Assembly: GCF_003217575.1 (NCBI RefSeq)
Contig: NZ_QJTC01000008.1
Location: 78,626-142,625 of the forward strand
DNA from: Xylophilus ampelinus
Lineage (GTDB): Bacteria; Pseudomonadota; Gammaproteobacteria; Burkholderiales; Burkholderiaceae_C
DNA: 64,000 nucleotides
Direction of reading: 5' to 3'
A program made the position numbers and the translations under genes. Positions within the stretch are counted from its first letter, which is position 1; every line of letters begins with the position of its first letter. Positions 39,520 to 48,643 of the stretch are shown one piece after another. Below the pieces are notes generated by a model. The model was not told where the DNA came from and searched no databases. It was given only the letters and a program-made list of their open reading frames with translations.

Positions 39520-40401
39520 TCAGACCTTGCGCTCTTGCAGCGTGCCGAACAGGCCCTTGGGGCGCACCAGCAGCACCAGGAACAGCAGGCCGAAGGCCAC
39601 CGCGTCGCGCATGTTGGAGCCGATGTAGGCCACCGACAGCACCTCGGCGAAGCCCAGGAACAGGCCGCCCAGCATCGCGCCGCGGATGTCGCCCATGCCG
39701 CCCAGGATGATCACCGCGATGCCCTTGTGCAGGATCGGCTGGCCCATCAGCGGGAACACCGCGTTGGAGTACAGGCCGATCAGCACGCCGGCCACGCCGC
39801 CCAGGCCGGCGGCCGCGAACGAGGTCATGAAGAACAGGCCTTCGACGTCGATGCCCAGCAGGTAGGCCGCCCTGGGCGATTCGGCGATCGCGCGCAGCGC
39901 CCGGCCCAGCTGCGTCTTCTTCAGCGCCACCAGCAGCACCGCCATCAGCGCGAACGACAGCAGGATGATGCCCAGCTCGACCGAGGTGAGGTGCAGGCCG
40001 GCGAAATTGATCGCGTCGTCGGACACGGCACCCGGCGGGAAGCGCAGGTTCTGCGCGCCGAAGATGCCCTGGATGCCGTTGTTGAGGATGATGGCCACGC
40101 CGATGGTCGCGATCATCGGGATCAGGTGGGGCGCGTTGCGGGCGCGCAGCGGCCGCAGCACCAGCACGTCGATCAGCAGCCCCAGCACGCCGCAGAACAG
40201 GAACGCGAACAGCAGCCCCGCCCAAAGCGGCAGGGCGAGCCGCGCCATGGCCTCGACCGCCGCATAGGCCCCGACCATGAAGACGGCGCCGTGCGAGAGG
40301 TTGATGACGCCGAGCACGCCGAAGATGAGGGTGAAGCCGAGCGCGAAGAGCGCGTAGACGCACCCGAGCGACAGGGCATTGAAGAGTTGCTGTTCCAGCA
40401 C
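39520..40401 (-). CDS. livH: Branched-chain amino acid ABC transporter permease LivH
   Basis: This 293-residue permease has eight predicted membrane segments. It starts with the family-typical NALSLGCVYALFALGFTLIFGVLGVINLSHG and contains the contact loop GRALRAIAESPRAAYLLGIDV. The start codon is GTG 40401. It is the first of the membrane genes downstream of the binding protein, from which it is separated by a strong intrinsic terminator, so livH expression probably depends on read-through or a separate promoter. Confidence 0.92.
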   Translation of the reverse strand: MLEQQLFNALSLGCVYALFALGFTLIFGVLGVINLSHGAVFMVGAYAAVEAMARLALPLWAGLLFAFLFCGVLGLLIDVLVLRPLRARNAPHLIPMIATIGVAIILNNGIQGIFGAQNLRFPPGAVSDDAINFAGLHLTSVELGIILLSFALMAVLLVALKKTQLGRALRAIAESPRAAYLLGIDVEGLFFMTSFAAAGLGGVAGVLIGLYSNAVFPLMGQPILHKGIAVIILGGMGDIRGAMLGGLFLGFAEVLSVAYIGSNMRDAVAFGLLFLVLLVRPKGLFGTLQERKV

Positions 40402-40437
40402 GGTCGTGTCCAGACAGTGCGCGTATCGCGCGTTGCA

Positions 40438-40471
40438 AAAAACAAAAAAACGGCGCGGTGTGCCGCGCCGT
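40438..40471 (-). terminator. Intrinsic terminator between the binding-protein gene and livH
   Basis: On the - strand a near-perfect GC-rich hairpin (ACGGCGCGG, loop CACA, CCGCGCCGT; 40450-40471) is followed by a run of T's broken by a single G (40438-40450). It follows the solute-binding protein stop by 30 bases and probably limits downstream transport-gene expression. Confidence 0.85.
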
Positions 40472-40501
40472 CCGAGCGGAAGGTCCGCAGGCCCGGTCGG
40501 C

Positions 40502-41659
40502 TTACTTCTCGATCACGAACCGGTTGCCCTGCGTCACGCTGACGATCGGGGTCTGCTGCGCGTCGTAGCCGGCGGGCTTGCCGGCCTTGTCGTTGGCGCG
40601 GCGGAACTCGAACGCGCCGGTGGCACCGGTCCACTTGACCTTGGGCAGCGCGTCGCGCACCGCGGTGCGGTCGGCCGGAAGCTGGCCGGTGATCTTGACG
40701 GACTTGATCGCCTGTGCGGCGATGTAGAGCGCGTCGTAGGCTTGCGCTGCGAACTGGTCGGGCGCGGCGCTGTACTTGGCGGTGTAGGCCTTGATGAACC
40801 TGGCGTTCTCCGGCGTGTCGTTGCTGGCCGACCACGGGCTGCCCACGTACAGACCGTCGGACTTGTCCTTGGCCAGTTCGAAGATCTTGGTCGAGTTCAT
40901 GCCGTTGCCGCCGATCACCGGCACGTTCAGTCCGATCTGGCGGGCCTGCACCATGATCGGCGCGCCTTCGGCGAGCAGGGCCGACAGCACGATCGCATCC
41001 GGGTTGCCGGCCTTGATCTTGGTGAGCTGGGCCTTGAAGTCGACGTCGCCCTTGGCGAAGGTCTCGGTGGTGGTCACCGGAATCTTCAGGTCGTCGAGCG
41101 CCTTCTTGAAGTTGTCGTAGCCGCTCTTGGTGAACACGTCGTCGTTGCCGTAGAACACCGCGACCTTCTTCACGCCGGCCTTGGCGACCGCGGTCTTGAT
41201 GGTGGCGGGCAGCACGTCGGCCTCGGTCACCGAGTTGCGGAACACGTAGTCGCCGATCGAGGTGATGCCGTCGGCGGTGTTGGAGGTGCCGAACGCGACT
41301 GTCTTCGCGGCCTGGGCCACCGGATCGGCCGCCTGGGCCGAGTTGGACAGCGTCGGGCCGAAGACCATCAGCACCTTGTCCTGGAAGATCAGTTTCTTGA
41401 AGACGTTGATCGCTTCTTCCTTCTTGCCCTGCTCGTCCTCCACCACCAGCACGATCCTGTCGCCGTGAATGCCGCCGGCGGCGTTGAGCTCGTCGGCCGC
41501 CAGCTGGAAGCCGTTGCGGATCGCCGAGCCGTACTGGGCGGCACCGCCCGACAGGGCTTCCGCGACGCCGATCCTGAGGTCGGCCGCCTGGGCGGCGGTG
41601 GCAAGGCTCCCCGCAACCAGCAGGGCGATCAGCGGACGCTGGGATGGAACGTAGCGCAT
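40502..41659 (-). CDS. Branched-chain amino acid ABC transporter substrate-binding protein
   Basis: This 385-residue periplasmic binding protein of the LivJ/LivK type (type 1 fold) has a signal peptide of about 25 residues (LIALLVAGSLATAAQA). The core begins ADLRIGVAEALSGGAAQYG, followed by GIHGDRIVLVVEDEQGKKEEAINVFKKLI. It is the first gene of the liv operon. A strong terminator directly downstream suggests higher expression than the permeases, as usual for binding proteins. The true ligand (branched-chain amino acid, amide or aromatic acid) cannot be deduced. Confidence 0.9.
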   Translation of the reverse strand: MRYVPSQRPLIALLVAGSLATAAQAADLRIGVAEALSGGAAQYGSAIRNGFQLAADELNAAGGIHGDRIVLVVEDEQGKKEEAINVFKKLIFQDKVLMVFGPTLSNSAQAADPVAQAAKTVAFGTSNTADGITSIGDYVFRNSVTEADVLPATIKTAVAKAGVKKVAVFYGNDDVFTKSGYDNFKKALDDLKIPVTTTETFAKGDVDFKAQLTKIKAGNPDAIVLSALLAEGAPIMVQARQIGLNVPVIGGNGMNSTKIFELAKDKSDGLYVGSPWSASNDTPENARFIKAYTAKYSAAPDQFAAQAYDALYIAAQAIKSVKITGQLPADRTAVRDALPKVKWTGATGAFEFRRANDKAGKPAGYDAQQTPIVSVTQGNRFVIEK

Positions 41660-41807
41660 GGGAATCCTTGGGAAATCGTGATGGAATGGCGGCGGATTCT
41701 ACCCGGCGCCCCCGGGGCTTATCAGAGGGAAAGACCTTGCCGCGCGGGGTCTGCCGGGCACCGGCGGCCGCCCCGCCGCACGGCCCGCCGGAGCCGCCCG
41801 GCGCGCC

Positions 41808-42950
41808 TCAGTTGCGGACCGAGGCGCGGGGCCGGGTGCCGGTCGCCACCTCCAGCGTCAGCCGGCCGTCGCCGCGCAGCAGCGTGAACGGCGCGGTGGT
41901 GCCGGGCTTGATCGACGCCACGGCGGTCATCAGCTCCGACACGTTGTCGACCGCCTTCGGGCCGACCTGCACGATCACGTCGCCGGGCCGGATGCCCGCC
42001 TGCGCGGCCGGGCCGGCCTGCAGCACGCCGGTGATGATCACGCCCTGCGACGCCTTCACGCCGAAGGTCTCGGCCAGCTCGGGCGAGAGTTCGTTGGGCT
42101 CCACCCCGATCCAGCCGCGCTGCACCTGGCCGTCGGTCACGATGCCTTCGAGCACCTGCTTGGCGGTGGAGACGGGGATCGCGAAGCCGATGCCCATGCT
42201 GCCGCCCGAGCGCGAGTAGATGGCGGTGTTGATGCCCATCAGGTTGCCGTTGACGTCGGTCAGCGCACCGCCCGAGTTGCCCGGGTTGATCGCCGCGTCG
42301 GTCTGGATGAAGTTCTCGAAGGTGTTGATGCCCAGCTGGTTGCGGCCGAGCGCGCTGACGATGCCGCTGGTGACCGTCTGGCCCACGCCGAACGGGTTGC
42401 CGATCGCCAGCACCTTGTCGCCCACCAGCAGCTGGTCGGAGTTGCCCAGCACGATGACCGGCAGCTTGTCGAGCGTGATCTTGAGCACCGCCAGGTCGGT
42501 CTCGGGGTCGGTGCCGATCACCTTGGCCTGGGTGCGGCGGCTGTCGTTGAGCATCACCTCGATCTCGTCGGCGCCTTCGACCACGTGGTTGTTGGTGAGG
42601 ATGTAGCCGTCGGGGCTCACGATCACGCCGCTGCCCAGGCCCGCCTGCGGCTGGCTGTTGCCCTGGTCGCCGAAGAAGAACTGGAACCACGGATCGTTGC
42701 TGCGCGGATGGCGCGGGGCGGCCTTGCTGGTGCTGATGCTGACCACCGCCGGAGACGCTTTCTTGGCCGCCGCGGCCAGGCTGCCGGGCTCGGGCGGCGC
42801 GGCCACGGCGGCGGGCGCCTCCAGCAGCGAAACGATGCCGCCGCGCAAGCTCGGCCGGCCCAGCCAGTCGGGCTTCAACACCGCGACGACGAAATAGGCC
42901 GCCAGCAGGACGGTGACGGTTTGCGAGAACAGCAGCCAGATGCGCTTCAT
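41808..42950 (-). CDS. HtrA-family serine protease with one PDZ domain (DegS/DegQ-like)
   Basis: This 380-residue protein has an N-terminal membrane anchor (residues ~3-25), a trypsin-like domain and one PDZ domain (~290-380). The triad is H122 (TNNHVVEG), D152 (ETDLAVLK) and S226 (GNSGGAL). A single PDZ and an uncleaved anchor resemble DegS, which senses misfolded envelope proteins, whereas DegP and DegQ have two PDZ domains. ATG 42950 was chosen as the first start giving the anchor; the longer open frame upstream overlaps the divergent NIF3 gene. It is a single-gene unit between liv and the divergent NIF3-like gene. Confidence 0.9.
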   Translation of the reverse strand: MKRIWLLFSQTVTVLLAAYFVVAVLKPDWLGRPSLRGGIVSLLEAPAAVAAPPEPGSLAAAAKKASPAVVSISTSKAAPRHPRSNDPWFQFFFGDQGNSQPQAGLGSGVIVSPDGYILTNNHVVEGADEIEVMLNDSRRTQAKVIGTDPETDLAVLKITLDKLPVIVLGNSDQLLVGDKVLAIGNPFGVGQTVTSGIVSALGRNQLGINTFENFIQTDAAINPGNSGGALTDVNGNLMGINTAIYSRSGGSMGIGFAIPVSTAKQVLEGIVTDGQVQRGWIGVEPNELSPELAETFGVKASQGVIITGVLQAGPAAQAGIRPGDVIVQVGPKAVDNVSELMTAVASIKPGTTAPFTLLRGDGRLTLEVATGTRPRASVRN

Positions 42951-43052
42951 GGAGAACCAGACGGGAATCGAAGGGCGCCGAGGTGCGCGGTGCCCCATTC
43001 TCGCCGATGCCACCCGTGCGGGCGCGGGCCCGCATGAAACAGAATAGGCGCC

Positions 43053-43826
43053 ATGTCTTGCCCACCTTCCGAACCCGCCACCGCGGAGCGCGGCCTGCTG
43101 CTGCGCCGATTCGACGAACTCCTGTCGCCCGAGCGCTTCAAGGACTACGGACCCAACGGCCTGCAGGTGGAGGGCCGCGCGCAGGTCGGCCACATCGTCT
43201 CGGGCGTCACCGCCAGCCGCGCGCTGATCGAGGCGGCGATCGATCTGCGGGCCGATGCGCTCTTCGTACACCACGGCCTCTTCTGGCGCGGCCACGACGG
43301 CCGGGTCACCGGCTGGCTGCGGCGGCGGCTGGGCTTGCTGCTGGCGCACGACATCAGCCTGTTCGCCTACCACCTGCCGCTGGACGCGCACCCGGTCTTC
43401 GGCAACAACGCGCAGCTGGGCGCGCGGCTGGGTTGGGCGGCCGACGCCTGGTTCGGCGAGCAGTCGCTGGGCTGCCTGGCGCCCGCGGCGTTCGAGGATG
43501 CCGAGGCGCTGGCGCGGCATGTGGAGCGCACGGTGGCGCGGCCGGTCACCCTGGTCGACCCGGGCCGCGGCGCCATCCGGCGGGTGGCCTGGTGCACCGG
43601 CGGCGCGCAGGGCTACTTCGAGGCCGCCATCGCCGCCGGGGCCGACGCGTTCGTGACCGGCGAGATCTCGGAGCCGCAGGCCCACTATGCGCGGGAGCTG
43701 GGCGTGGCCTACATCGCCTGCGGCCACCATGCCAGCGAGCGCTACGGTGCACCTGCGGCGGCCGGCCACGTGGCCGAAGCCCTGGGCCTGCGGCACACCT
43801 TCGTCGATATCCCCAATCCCGGTTAA
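43053..43826 (+). CDS. NIF3-like dinuclear metal centre protein (YbgI type)
   Basis: This 257-residue protein of the NIF3/YbgI family forms hexameric rings with a two-metal site. Metal ligands are visible in the paired histidines LFVHHGLFW, in LPLDAHP and in the C-terminal GHHASERYG; the glutamate follows in the same segment. A role as GTP cyclohydrolase-like or DNA-associated hydrolase has been suggested for relatives, but the physiological function is unclear. CAGAAT at 43040-43045 lies seven bases before the ATG, hinting at a short or missing leader. Its TAA (43824-43826) touches a large inverted repeat. Confidence 0.85.
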   Translation: MSCPPSEPATAERGLLLRRFDELLSPERFKDYGPNGLQVEGRAQVGHIVSGVTASRALIEAAIDLRADALFVHHGLFWRGHDGRVTGWLRRRLGLLLAHDISLFAYHLPLDAHPVFGNNAQLGARLGWAADAWFGEQSLGCLAPAAFEDAEALARHVERTVARPVTLVDPGRGAIRRVAWCTGGAQGYFEAAIAAGADAFVTGEISEPQAHYARELGVAYIACGHHASERYGAPAAAGHVAEALGLRHTFVDIPNPG

Positions 43827-43946
43827 AAATGTGAGAGAACCTGCTGCGCAGCCCGATTGCGCGTCTGCGGTCCTCACCGTACGAAAGTACGGCTCCGGTC
43901 CTCAACGCACACTCGGGCTTGCTCGCTACGGTTCTTTCACATTTTT
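43825..43946. repeat. Large inverted repeat between the NIF3-like gene and pdxA
   Basis: Arms AAAAATGTGAGAGAACC (43825-43841) and GGTTCTTTCACATTTTT (43930-43946) match at 16 of 17 positions. A perfect inner hairpin CCGTAC-GAAA-GTACGG (43877-43892) with a GNRA loop sits in the middle. The left arm begins in the NIF3-like stop codon. No coding function is visible in it. Confidence 0.75.
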
Positions 43947-43991
43947 CGGTGGCCCGTGCTCAGGGCCTCCTGTTCTCACTATTTCCACCCG

Positions 43992-45038
43992 ATGAGTTCT
44001 GCACCGACATCGCTTCGCCCGCTGGCGATCACCGCGGGTGATCCGGCCGGCATCGGTCCTGAGACGATCGCGATGCTGTTCCGCGATGCGCCGGACGTGC
44101 TGCACGGCTGCTTCGTGGTCGGCGACCGCGCGGTGCTGCGCCGGGCGGCGGCGGTCGTGGCGGGGGGCGGGCCGTCGATTCCGGTGGCCGAGATCGCCTC
44201 GCCGGCCGAGGCGCCCGGCCTGCCGCCGCGCTGCATCCCGGTGCTGCCGGTGGTGGTGGCGCAGGCGGTGGTGCCGTTCGGCACGGTGTCGGCCGAGGCC
44301 GGCCGGCAGGCGGCCGAGAGCGTGCGCTGGGCGGCCCGTGCGGCCCTGCGCGGCGAGATCGCGGGTCTGGTCACCGCGCCGCTGCACAAGGAGGCGTTGC
44401 ACGCCGCCGGCGAATCCTTTCCCGGCCACACCGAGCTGCTGCAGGCCGAGGCCGCCGCGTTCCAGGGCCTGCCGGTGGCCCGGGTGCCGGTGCGCATGAT
44501 GCTGGCCAACGACGAGCTGCGTACCGTGCTGGTCAGCATCCACCTGTCGCTGCGCGACGCGCTCGACGCGGTGACGGGCGACAGCGTGCTGCAGACGCTG
44601 CGCATCGCCCACCGGTCGCTCGCGCGGATGCTGGGCCGCCCGCCGCGGCTGGGCGTGGCCGGGGTCAATCCGCATGCGGGGGAGGGCGGGCTGTTCGGGC
44701 AGGAAGAGATACTGCACATCGCCCCGGCGGTCGCCGCGGCGCGGGCCGAAGGCATCGACGCCGCGGGGCCGTTCGCGCCCGACACCGTCTTCATGCGGGC
44801 CCGCGACATGGCCGCCCGGCCCGGCGAGTTCGATGCGGTGGTCGCGATGTACCACGACCAGGGGCTGATCCCGGTCAAGTACCTGGGCGTGGAGCGGGGC
44901 GTGAACGTGACCCTGGGCCTGCCGCTGGTGCGCACCAGCCCCGACCACGGCACCGCCTTCGACATCGCCGGCACCGGCCGGGCCGATCCGTCGAGCCTGC
45001 TGGCCGCCGTGCGGATGGCCCGGGTTCTGGCGGGCTAG
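43992..45038 (+). CDS. pdxA: 4-hydroxythreonine-4-phosphate dehydrogenase
   Basis: This 348-residue enzyme oxidises 4-phosphohydroxy-L-threonine in the DXP-dependent route to pyridoxal phosphate. Family motifs are ITAGDPAGIGPE at the N-terminus, APLHKEAL, the metal-ligand segment PGHTELLQ, GVNPHAGEGGLFG and MYHDQGLIPVKYLG. ATG 43992 was chosen because it puts the first motif at the usual distance; the open frame upstream runs through the inverted repeat. It is a single gene followed by a dispersed repeat in the convergent gap with mscL. Confidence 0.93.
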   Translation: MSSAPTSLRPLAITAGDPAGIGPETIAMLFRDAPDVLHGCFVVGDRAVLRRAAAVVAGGGPSIPVAEIASPAEAPGLPPRCIPVLPVVVAQAVVPFGTVSAEAGRQAAESVRWAARAALRGEIAGLVTAPLHKEALHAAGESFPGHTELLQAEAAAFQGLPVARVPVRMMLANDELRTVLVSIHLSLRDALDAVTGDSVLQTLRIAHRSLARMLGRPPRLGVAGVNPHAGEGGLFGQEEILHIAPAVAAARAEGIDAAGPFAPDTVFMRARDMAARPGEFDAVVAMYHDQGLIPVKYLGVERGVNVTLGLPLVRTSPDHGTAFDIAGTGRADPSSLLAAVRMARVLAG

Positions 45039-45055
45039 GATTTCAAGGAAAAAAT

Positions 45056-45103
45056 GGCCGTAGCCGTTAAAGCACGCCGACCTCTAGCTATTTAATTGAT
45101 AGC
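45056..45103 (-). repeat. Dispersed ~48-bp repeat, copy e
   Basis: The core GCTAT-N7-ATAGC lies at 45087-45103, preceded by GGCCGTAGCCGTTAAAGCACGCCGACCTCTA, so this copy is inverted. It fills most of the convergent gap pdxA/mscL. Confidence 0.72.
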
Positions 45104-45112
45104 AATCGGTGT

Positions 45113-45547
45113 TCAGGGCCGGGCGCGCAGGCTGTCGCGGATTTCGCGCAGCAGCACGATGTCTTCCGCCGGGGCGGCCGGTGTCGCCGGGGCCGCGGCC
45201 TCCTTGCGGCGCAGGCGGTTGATCTGCTTGACCATGACGAAGATCACCAGCGCGAGGATGAAGAAGTTCACCGACACCGTGATGAAGTTGCCGTAGGCGA
45301 AGACGGGCACGCCCGCCTTCTTCAGGTCGACCAGGGTACGCGGCACCCCCGCCGGGATCGCGCCCAGTACCGCGAACATGCTGGAGAAGTCGAGCCGGCC
45401 GAACACCAGGCCCACCACCGGCATGATGATGTCGCTCACCAGCGAGTCGACGATCTTGCCGAAAGCCCCGCCGATGATCACGCCCACGGCCAGGTCGACC
45501 ACGTTGCCCTTGAGGGAGAAATCCTTGAATTCCTGAACGATGCCCAT
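45113..45547 (-). CDS. mscL: Large-conductance mechanosensitive channel
   Basis: This 144-residue protein has the MscL N-terminus [36 protein letters not shown], which includes the first pore helix, a periplasmic loop and a second membrane helix ([26 protein letters not shown]), then a charged cytoplasmic helix. It opens at high membrane tension to release solutes on hypo-osmotic shock. It is a lone gene on the - strand between pdxA and petA; length and residues are normal. Confidence 0.95.
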   Translation of the reverse strand: MGIVQEFKDFSLKGNVVDLAVGVIIGGAFGKIVDSLVSDIIMPVVGLVFGRLDFSSMFAVLGAIPAGVPRTLVDLKKAGVPVFAYGNFITVSVNFFILALVIFVMVKQINRLRRKEAAAPATPAAPAEDIVLLREIRDSLRARP

Positions 45548-45655
45548 GGCGTGCGCCTCCGCTGGTATTTACCGGTTGAAAACGCGCCAGTATCGCTGCA
45601 CCGTGGGGGCTTCCGACGGCCCGGATAGGGGAAAAACCCCGCGGAAACGCTCCGC

Positions 45656-45661
45656 TACAAT
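45656..45661 (+). promoter_or_regulatory. Candidate -10 element for petABC
   Basis: TACAAT lies 41 bases before the petA ATG in the mscL/petA divergent gap. The -35 region is not convincing. Confidence 0.35.
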
Positions 45662-45702
45662 CTTCGGCTGACCCCCACAAGCGATGATCATCGAGGATTT
45701 CC

Positions 45703-46320
45703 ATGAGCGAATCTTTAGTCGAGCGCCCGAGGATCGACCGCAGCAAACGCACCTGGCTCATCGCTTCGAGCTGCGCCGGTGCGATCGGGGGCGCGGCTAC
45801 CGCCATTCCTTTCGTGAGCACCTTCCAGCCTTCCGAGAAGGCGAAGGCCGCCGGTGCCGCGGTGGAAGTCGACATCTCCGGCCTGAAGGAAGGCGAGAAG
45901 ATGACCGTCGAGTGGCGGGGCAAGCCGGTCTGGATCCTCAAGCGCAGCAAGGCTCAGGTCGACGAACTGCCGAAGCTCGACGGCCAGTTGGCCGACCCGA
46001 AGTCGCTGCGCAACCCCGACGAATTCACGCCCGCATACGCCCGCAACGAAGGCCGCTCGATCAAGCCCGAGGTGCTGGTGGTGGTCGGCATCTGCACCCA
46101 CCTCGGCTGCTCGCCGGTCGACCGGCTGCAGGCCGGCCCGCAACCGTCGCTGCCCGACAACTGGGAAGGCGGCTTTCTCTGCCCTTGCCACGGATCGACC
46201 TTCGACCTGGCGGGCCGCGTCTTCAAGAACAAGCCCGCACCCGACAACCTGCCGGTGCCGCCCCACATGTACCTCACCGATACGCGCCTGCTGATCGGCC
46301 AAGACGACAAGAAGGCTTGA
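45703..46320 (+). CDS. petA: Cytochrome bc1 Rieske iron-sulfur subunit
   Basis: This 205-residue protein has a membrane anchor (residues ~18-40) and a periplasmic Rieske domain. [2Fe-2S] ligands are C131 and H133 (CTHLGC) and C160 and H163 (CPCHG); C136 and C162 form the disulfide. It accepts electrons from ubiquinol and passes them to cytochrome c1. Such proteins are exported by the Tat system; the N-terminus RIDRSKRTW is a variant with separated arginines. It is first in petABC, 13 bases before petB. Confidence 0.95.
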   Translation: MSESLVERPRIDRSKRTWLIASSCAGAIGGAATAIPFVSTFQPSEKAKAAGAAVEVDISGLKEGEKMTVEWRGKPVWILKRSKAQVDELPKLDGQLADPKSLRNPDEFTPAYARNEGRSIKPEVLVVVGICTHLGCSPVDRLQAGPQPSLPDNWEGGFLCPCHGSTFDLAGRVFKNKPAPDNLPVPPHMYLTDTRLLIGQDDKKA

Positions 46321-46333
46321 CGGAGACACGGCC

Positions 46334-47734
46334 ATGGCTGAATTCAAACCCATTTCCCCCAATGCGCCGATCGGCGCCAAGCTGATGAACTGGGTGGACA
46401 ACCGGTTCCCGGCGTCCAAGCTCTACAAAGAGCACATGAGCGAGTACTACGCTCCGAAGAACTTCAACGTCTGGTACATCTTCGGCTCGCTGGCCCTGCT
46501 GGTGCTGGTGATCCAGATCGTCACCGGCATCTTCCTGGTGATGCACTACAAGCCCGATGCGACGCTGGCGTTCGCCTCGGTCGAGTACATCATGCGCGAC
46601 GTGCCCTGGGGCTGGTTGATCCGCTACATGCACTCCACCGGCGCCTCGGCGTTCTTCGTGGTGGTGTACCTGCACATGTTCCGCGGGCTGTTGTACGGCT
46701 CCTACCGCAAGCCGCGCGAGCTGGTCTGGCTCTTCGGCTGCGGCATCTTCCTGTGCCTGATGGCCGAGGCCTTCATGGGCTACCTGCTGCCCTGGGGCCA
46801 GATGTCGTACTGGGGCGCGCAGGTGATCGTGAACCTGTTCGCCGCGATCCCCTTCGTCGGCCCCGACCTGGCCCTGCTGATCCGCGGCGACTACGTGGTG
46901 TCGGACGCCACGCTCAACCGCTTCTTCAGCTTCCACGTCATCGCGGTGCCGCTGGTGCTGCTGGGCCTGGTGGTGGCGCACATCGTCGCACTGCACGAGG
47001 TCGGCTCCAACAACCCCGACGGCGTCGAGATCAAGAAGTACAAGGATGCGAAGGGCATTCCGCTCGACGGCATCCCGTTCCACCCGTACTACACGGTGCA
47101 CGACATCTTCGGCGTCTGCGTGTTCCTGATGGTCTTCACCGCCATCATCTTCTTCGCACCCGAGGCCGGCGGCTACTTCCTGGAGTACAACAACTTCATC
47201 CCGGCCGATCCGCTGAAGACGCCGAACCACATCGCACCGGTCTGGTACTTCACCCCGTTCTATTCGATGCTGCGGGCCATCACCAGCGAGATGATGTACG
47301 CGCTGATCGCCTGCGTGCTGGGCTCGGCCATCCTTTGCGCCGTCAAGAGCCGGCTGGCCGGTTTCCTGAAGGGCCTGATCGTGCTGGTCGCCCTCGGCGC
47401 GATCGCCGCGATGCTGTCGATCGACGCCAAGTTCTGGGGCGTGGTGGTGATGGGCGGCGCGGTCGTCATCCTGTTCTTCCTGCCGTGGCTCGACCACAGC
47501 CCGGTCAAGTCGATCCGCTACCGCCCCGACTGGCACAAGTACCTGTACGGCATCTTCGTCGTCAACTTCGTGGTGCTGGGCTACCTGGGCGTGCAGCCGC
47601 CGTCGCCGCTCGGCGAGCGCGTGTCGCAGGTCGGCACCCTGTTCTATTTCGGCTTCTTCCTGCTGATGCCGTGGTGGAGCCGCCTGGGCGAACCCAAGCC
47701 GGTGCCCGACCGCGTCACCTTCGCCGCGCACTGA
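46334..47734 (+). CDS. petB: Cytochrome b of the bc1 complex
   Basis: This 466-residue polytopic cytochrome b carries the two b hemes and the quinone sites. The heme-ligand helices are seen in [21 protein letters not shown] and [25 protein letters not shown], and the PEW-type Qo segment appears as [11 protein letters not shown]. It is longer than mitochondrial cytochrome b because of a C-terminal extension with extra hydrophobic helices, common in betaproteobacteria. It lies between petA (13 bases) and petC (23 bases) in one operon. Confidence 0.95.
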   Translation: MAEFKPISPNAPIGAKLMNWVDNRFPASKLYKEHMSEYYAPKNFNVWYIFGSLALLVLVIQIVTGIFLVMHYKPDATLAFASVEYIMRDVPWGWLIRYMHSTGASAFFVVVYLHMFRGLLYGSYRKPRELVWLFGCGIFLCLMAEAFMGYLLPWGQMSYWGAQVIVNLFAAIPFVGPDLALLIRGDYVVSDATLNRFFSFHVIAVPLVLLGLVVAHIVALHEVGSNNPDGVEIKKYKDAKGIPLDGIPFHPYYTVHDIFGVCVFLMVFTAIIFFAPEAGGYFLEYNNFIPADPLKTPNHIAPVWYFTPFYSMLRAITSEMMYALIACVLGSAILCAVKSRLAGFLKGLIVLVALGAIAAMLSIDAKFWGVVVMGGAVVILFFLPWLDHSPVKSIRYRPDWHKYLYGIFVVNFVVLGYLGVQPPSPLGERVSQVGTLFYFGFFLLMPWWSRLGEPKPVPDRVTFAAH

Positions 47735-47757
47735 GCCCGAGCCCCGGGAGAAGCACG

Positions 47758-48531
47758 ATGAACACCATGGGTTACGCAAAGAAGATCCTGCTGGCGCTGG
47801 TGGCGGCCGCGGGCCTGGCCGCCGGTGCGCACGCCGCCGAGGGCGGGATCGCCTGGGACGAGGCGCCCAACAAGACCAACGATCTGCAGTCGCTCCAGAA
47901 CGGCGCCAAGATCTTCGTCAATTACTGCCTGGGCTGTCACTCGGCCGCCTTCATGCGCTACAACCGGCTGCAGGACATCGGCCTGTCGGAGCAGCAGGTC
48001 AAGGACAATCTGCTGTTCACCACCGAGAAGGTGGGCGACACGATGAAGGCCGCGATCGATCCGAAGCAGGCCAAGGAATGGTTCGGCGGCAACCCGCCCG
48101 ACCTGACCCTGGTCGCCCGGTCCCGCGCCGGCCACGGCGGATCGGGCGCGGACTACCTCTACACCTTCTTGCGCACCTTCTACCGCGACGAGACCAAGCC
48201 GACCGGCTGGAACAACCTGGCCTATCCCAACGTCGGCATGCCGAACGTGCTGTGGGAACTGCAGGGAGAGCGCCGCCCGGTCTACGAGGAACGCATCGAG
48301 CACGGCCACGCCACCCACGTCTTCACCGGCTGGGAGCAGACCAGGCCCGGTACCCTGACGCCGCTGCAGTACGAGCAGTCGATCGGCGATCTGGTCAACT
48401 ACCTGCAGTGGATGGCCGAGCCGGCACAGAACACGCGGGTGCGCGTGGGTGTCGCGGTGCTGCTGTTCCTGCTGGTGCTGACCGTCTTCACCTGGCGCCT
48501 CAACGCGGCGTTCTGGAAGGACGTGAAATAG
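47758..48531 (+). CDS. petC: Cytochrome c1 of the bc1 complex
   Basis: This 257-residue protein has a signal peptide ending in GAHA, a heme c site C57-x-x-C60-H61 (YCLGCH), and a C-terminal membrane anchor (about residues 228-250, VGVAVLLFLLVLTVFTW). It takes electrons from the Rieske protein and reduces soluble cytochrome c. ATG 47758 follows a purine-rich GGGAGAAG and gives a proper signal peptide; the frame is open far upstream into petB as a shadow. It is the last gene of petABC, and sspA follows 112 bases later. Confidence 0.95.
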   Translation: MNTMGYAKKILLALVAAAGLAAGAHAAEGGIAWDEAPNKTNDLQSLQNGAKIFVNYCLGCHSAAFMRYNRLQDIGLSEQQVKDNLLFTTEKVGDTMKAAIDPKQAKEWFGGNPPDLTLVARSRAGHGGSGADYLYTFLRTFYRDETKPTGWNNLAYPNVGMPNVLWELQGERRPVYEERIEHGHATHVFTGWEQTRPGTLTPLQYEQSIGDLVNYLQWMAEPAQNTRVRVGVAVLLFLLVLTVFTWRLNAAFWKDVK

Positions 48532-48643
48532 TCTTCGCGTCCGCCCTCGCATCGCCACGCGCGGGCCCGTCCCGCGCGTCGGCATTTCCTGGAGTGGGAG
48601 TGCCTCGCATCCCCGCTCCTTCGATTTTTAGGAGCCTTCCACC

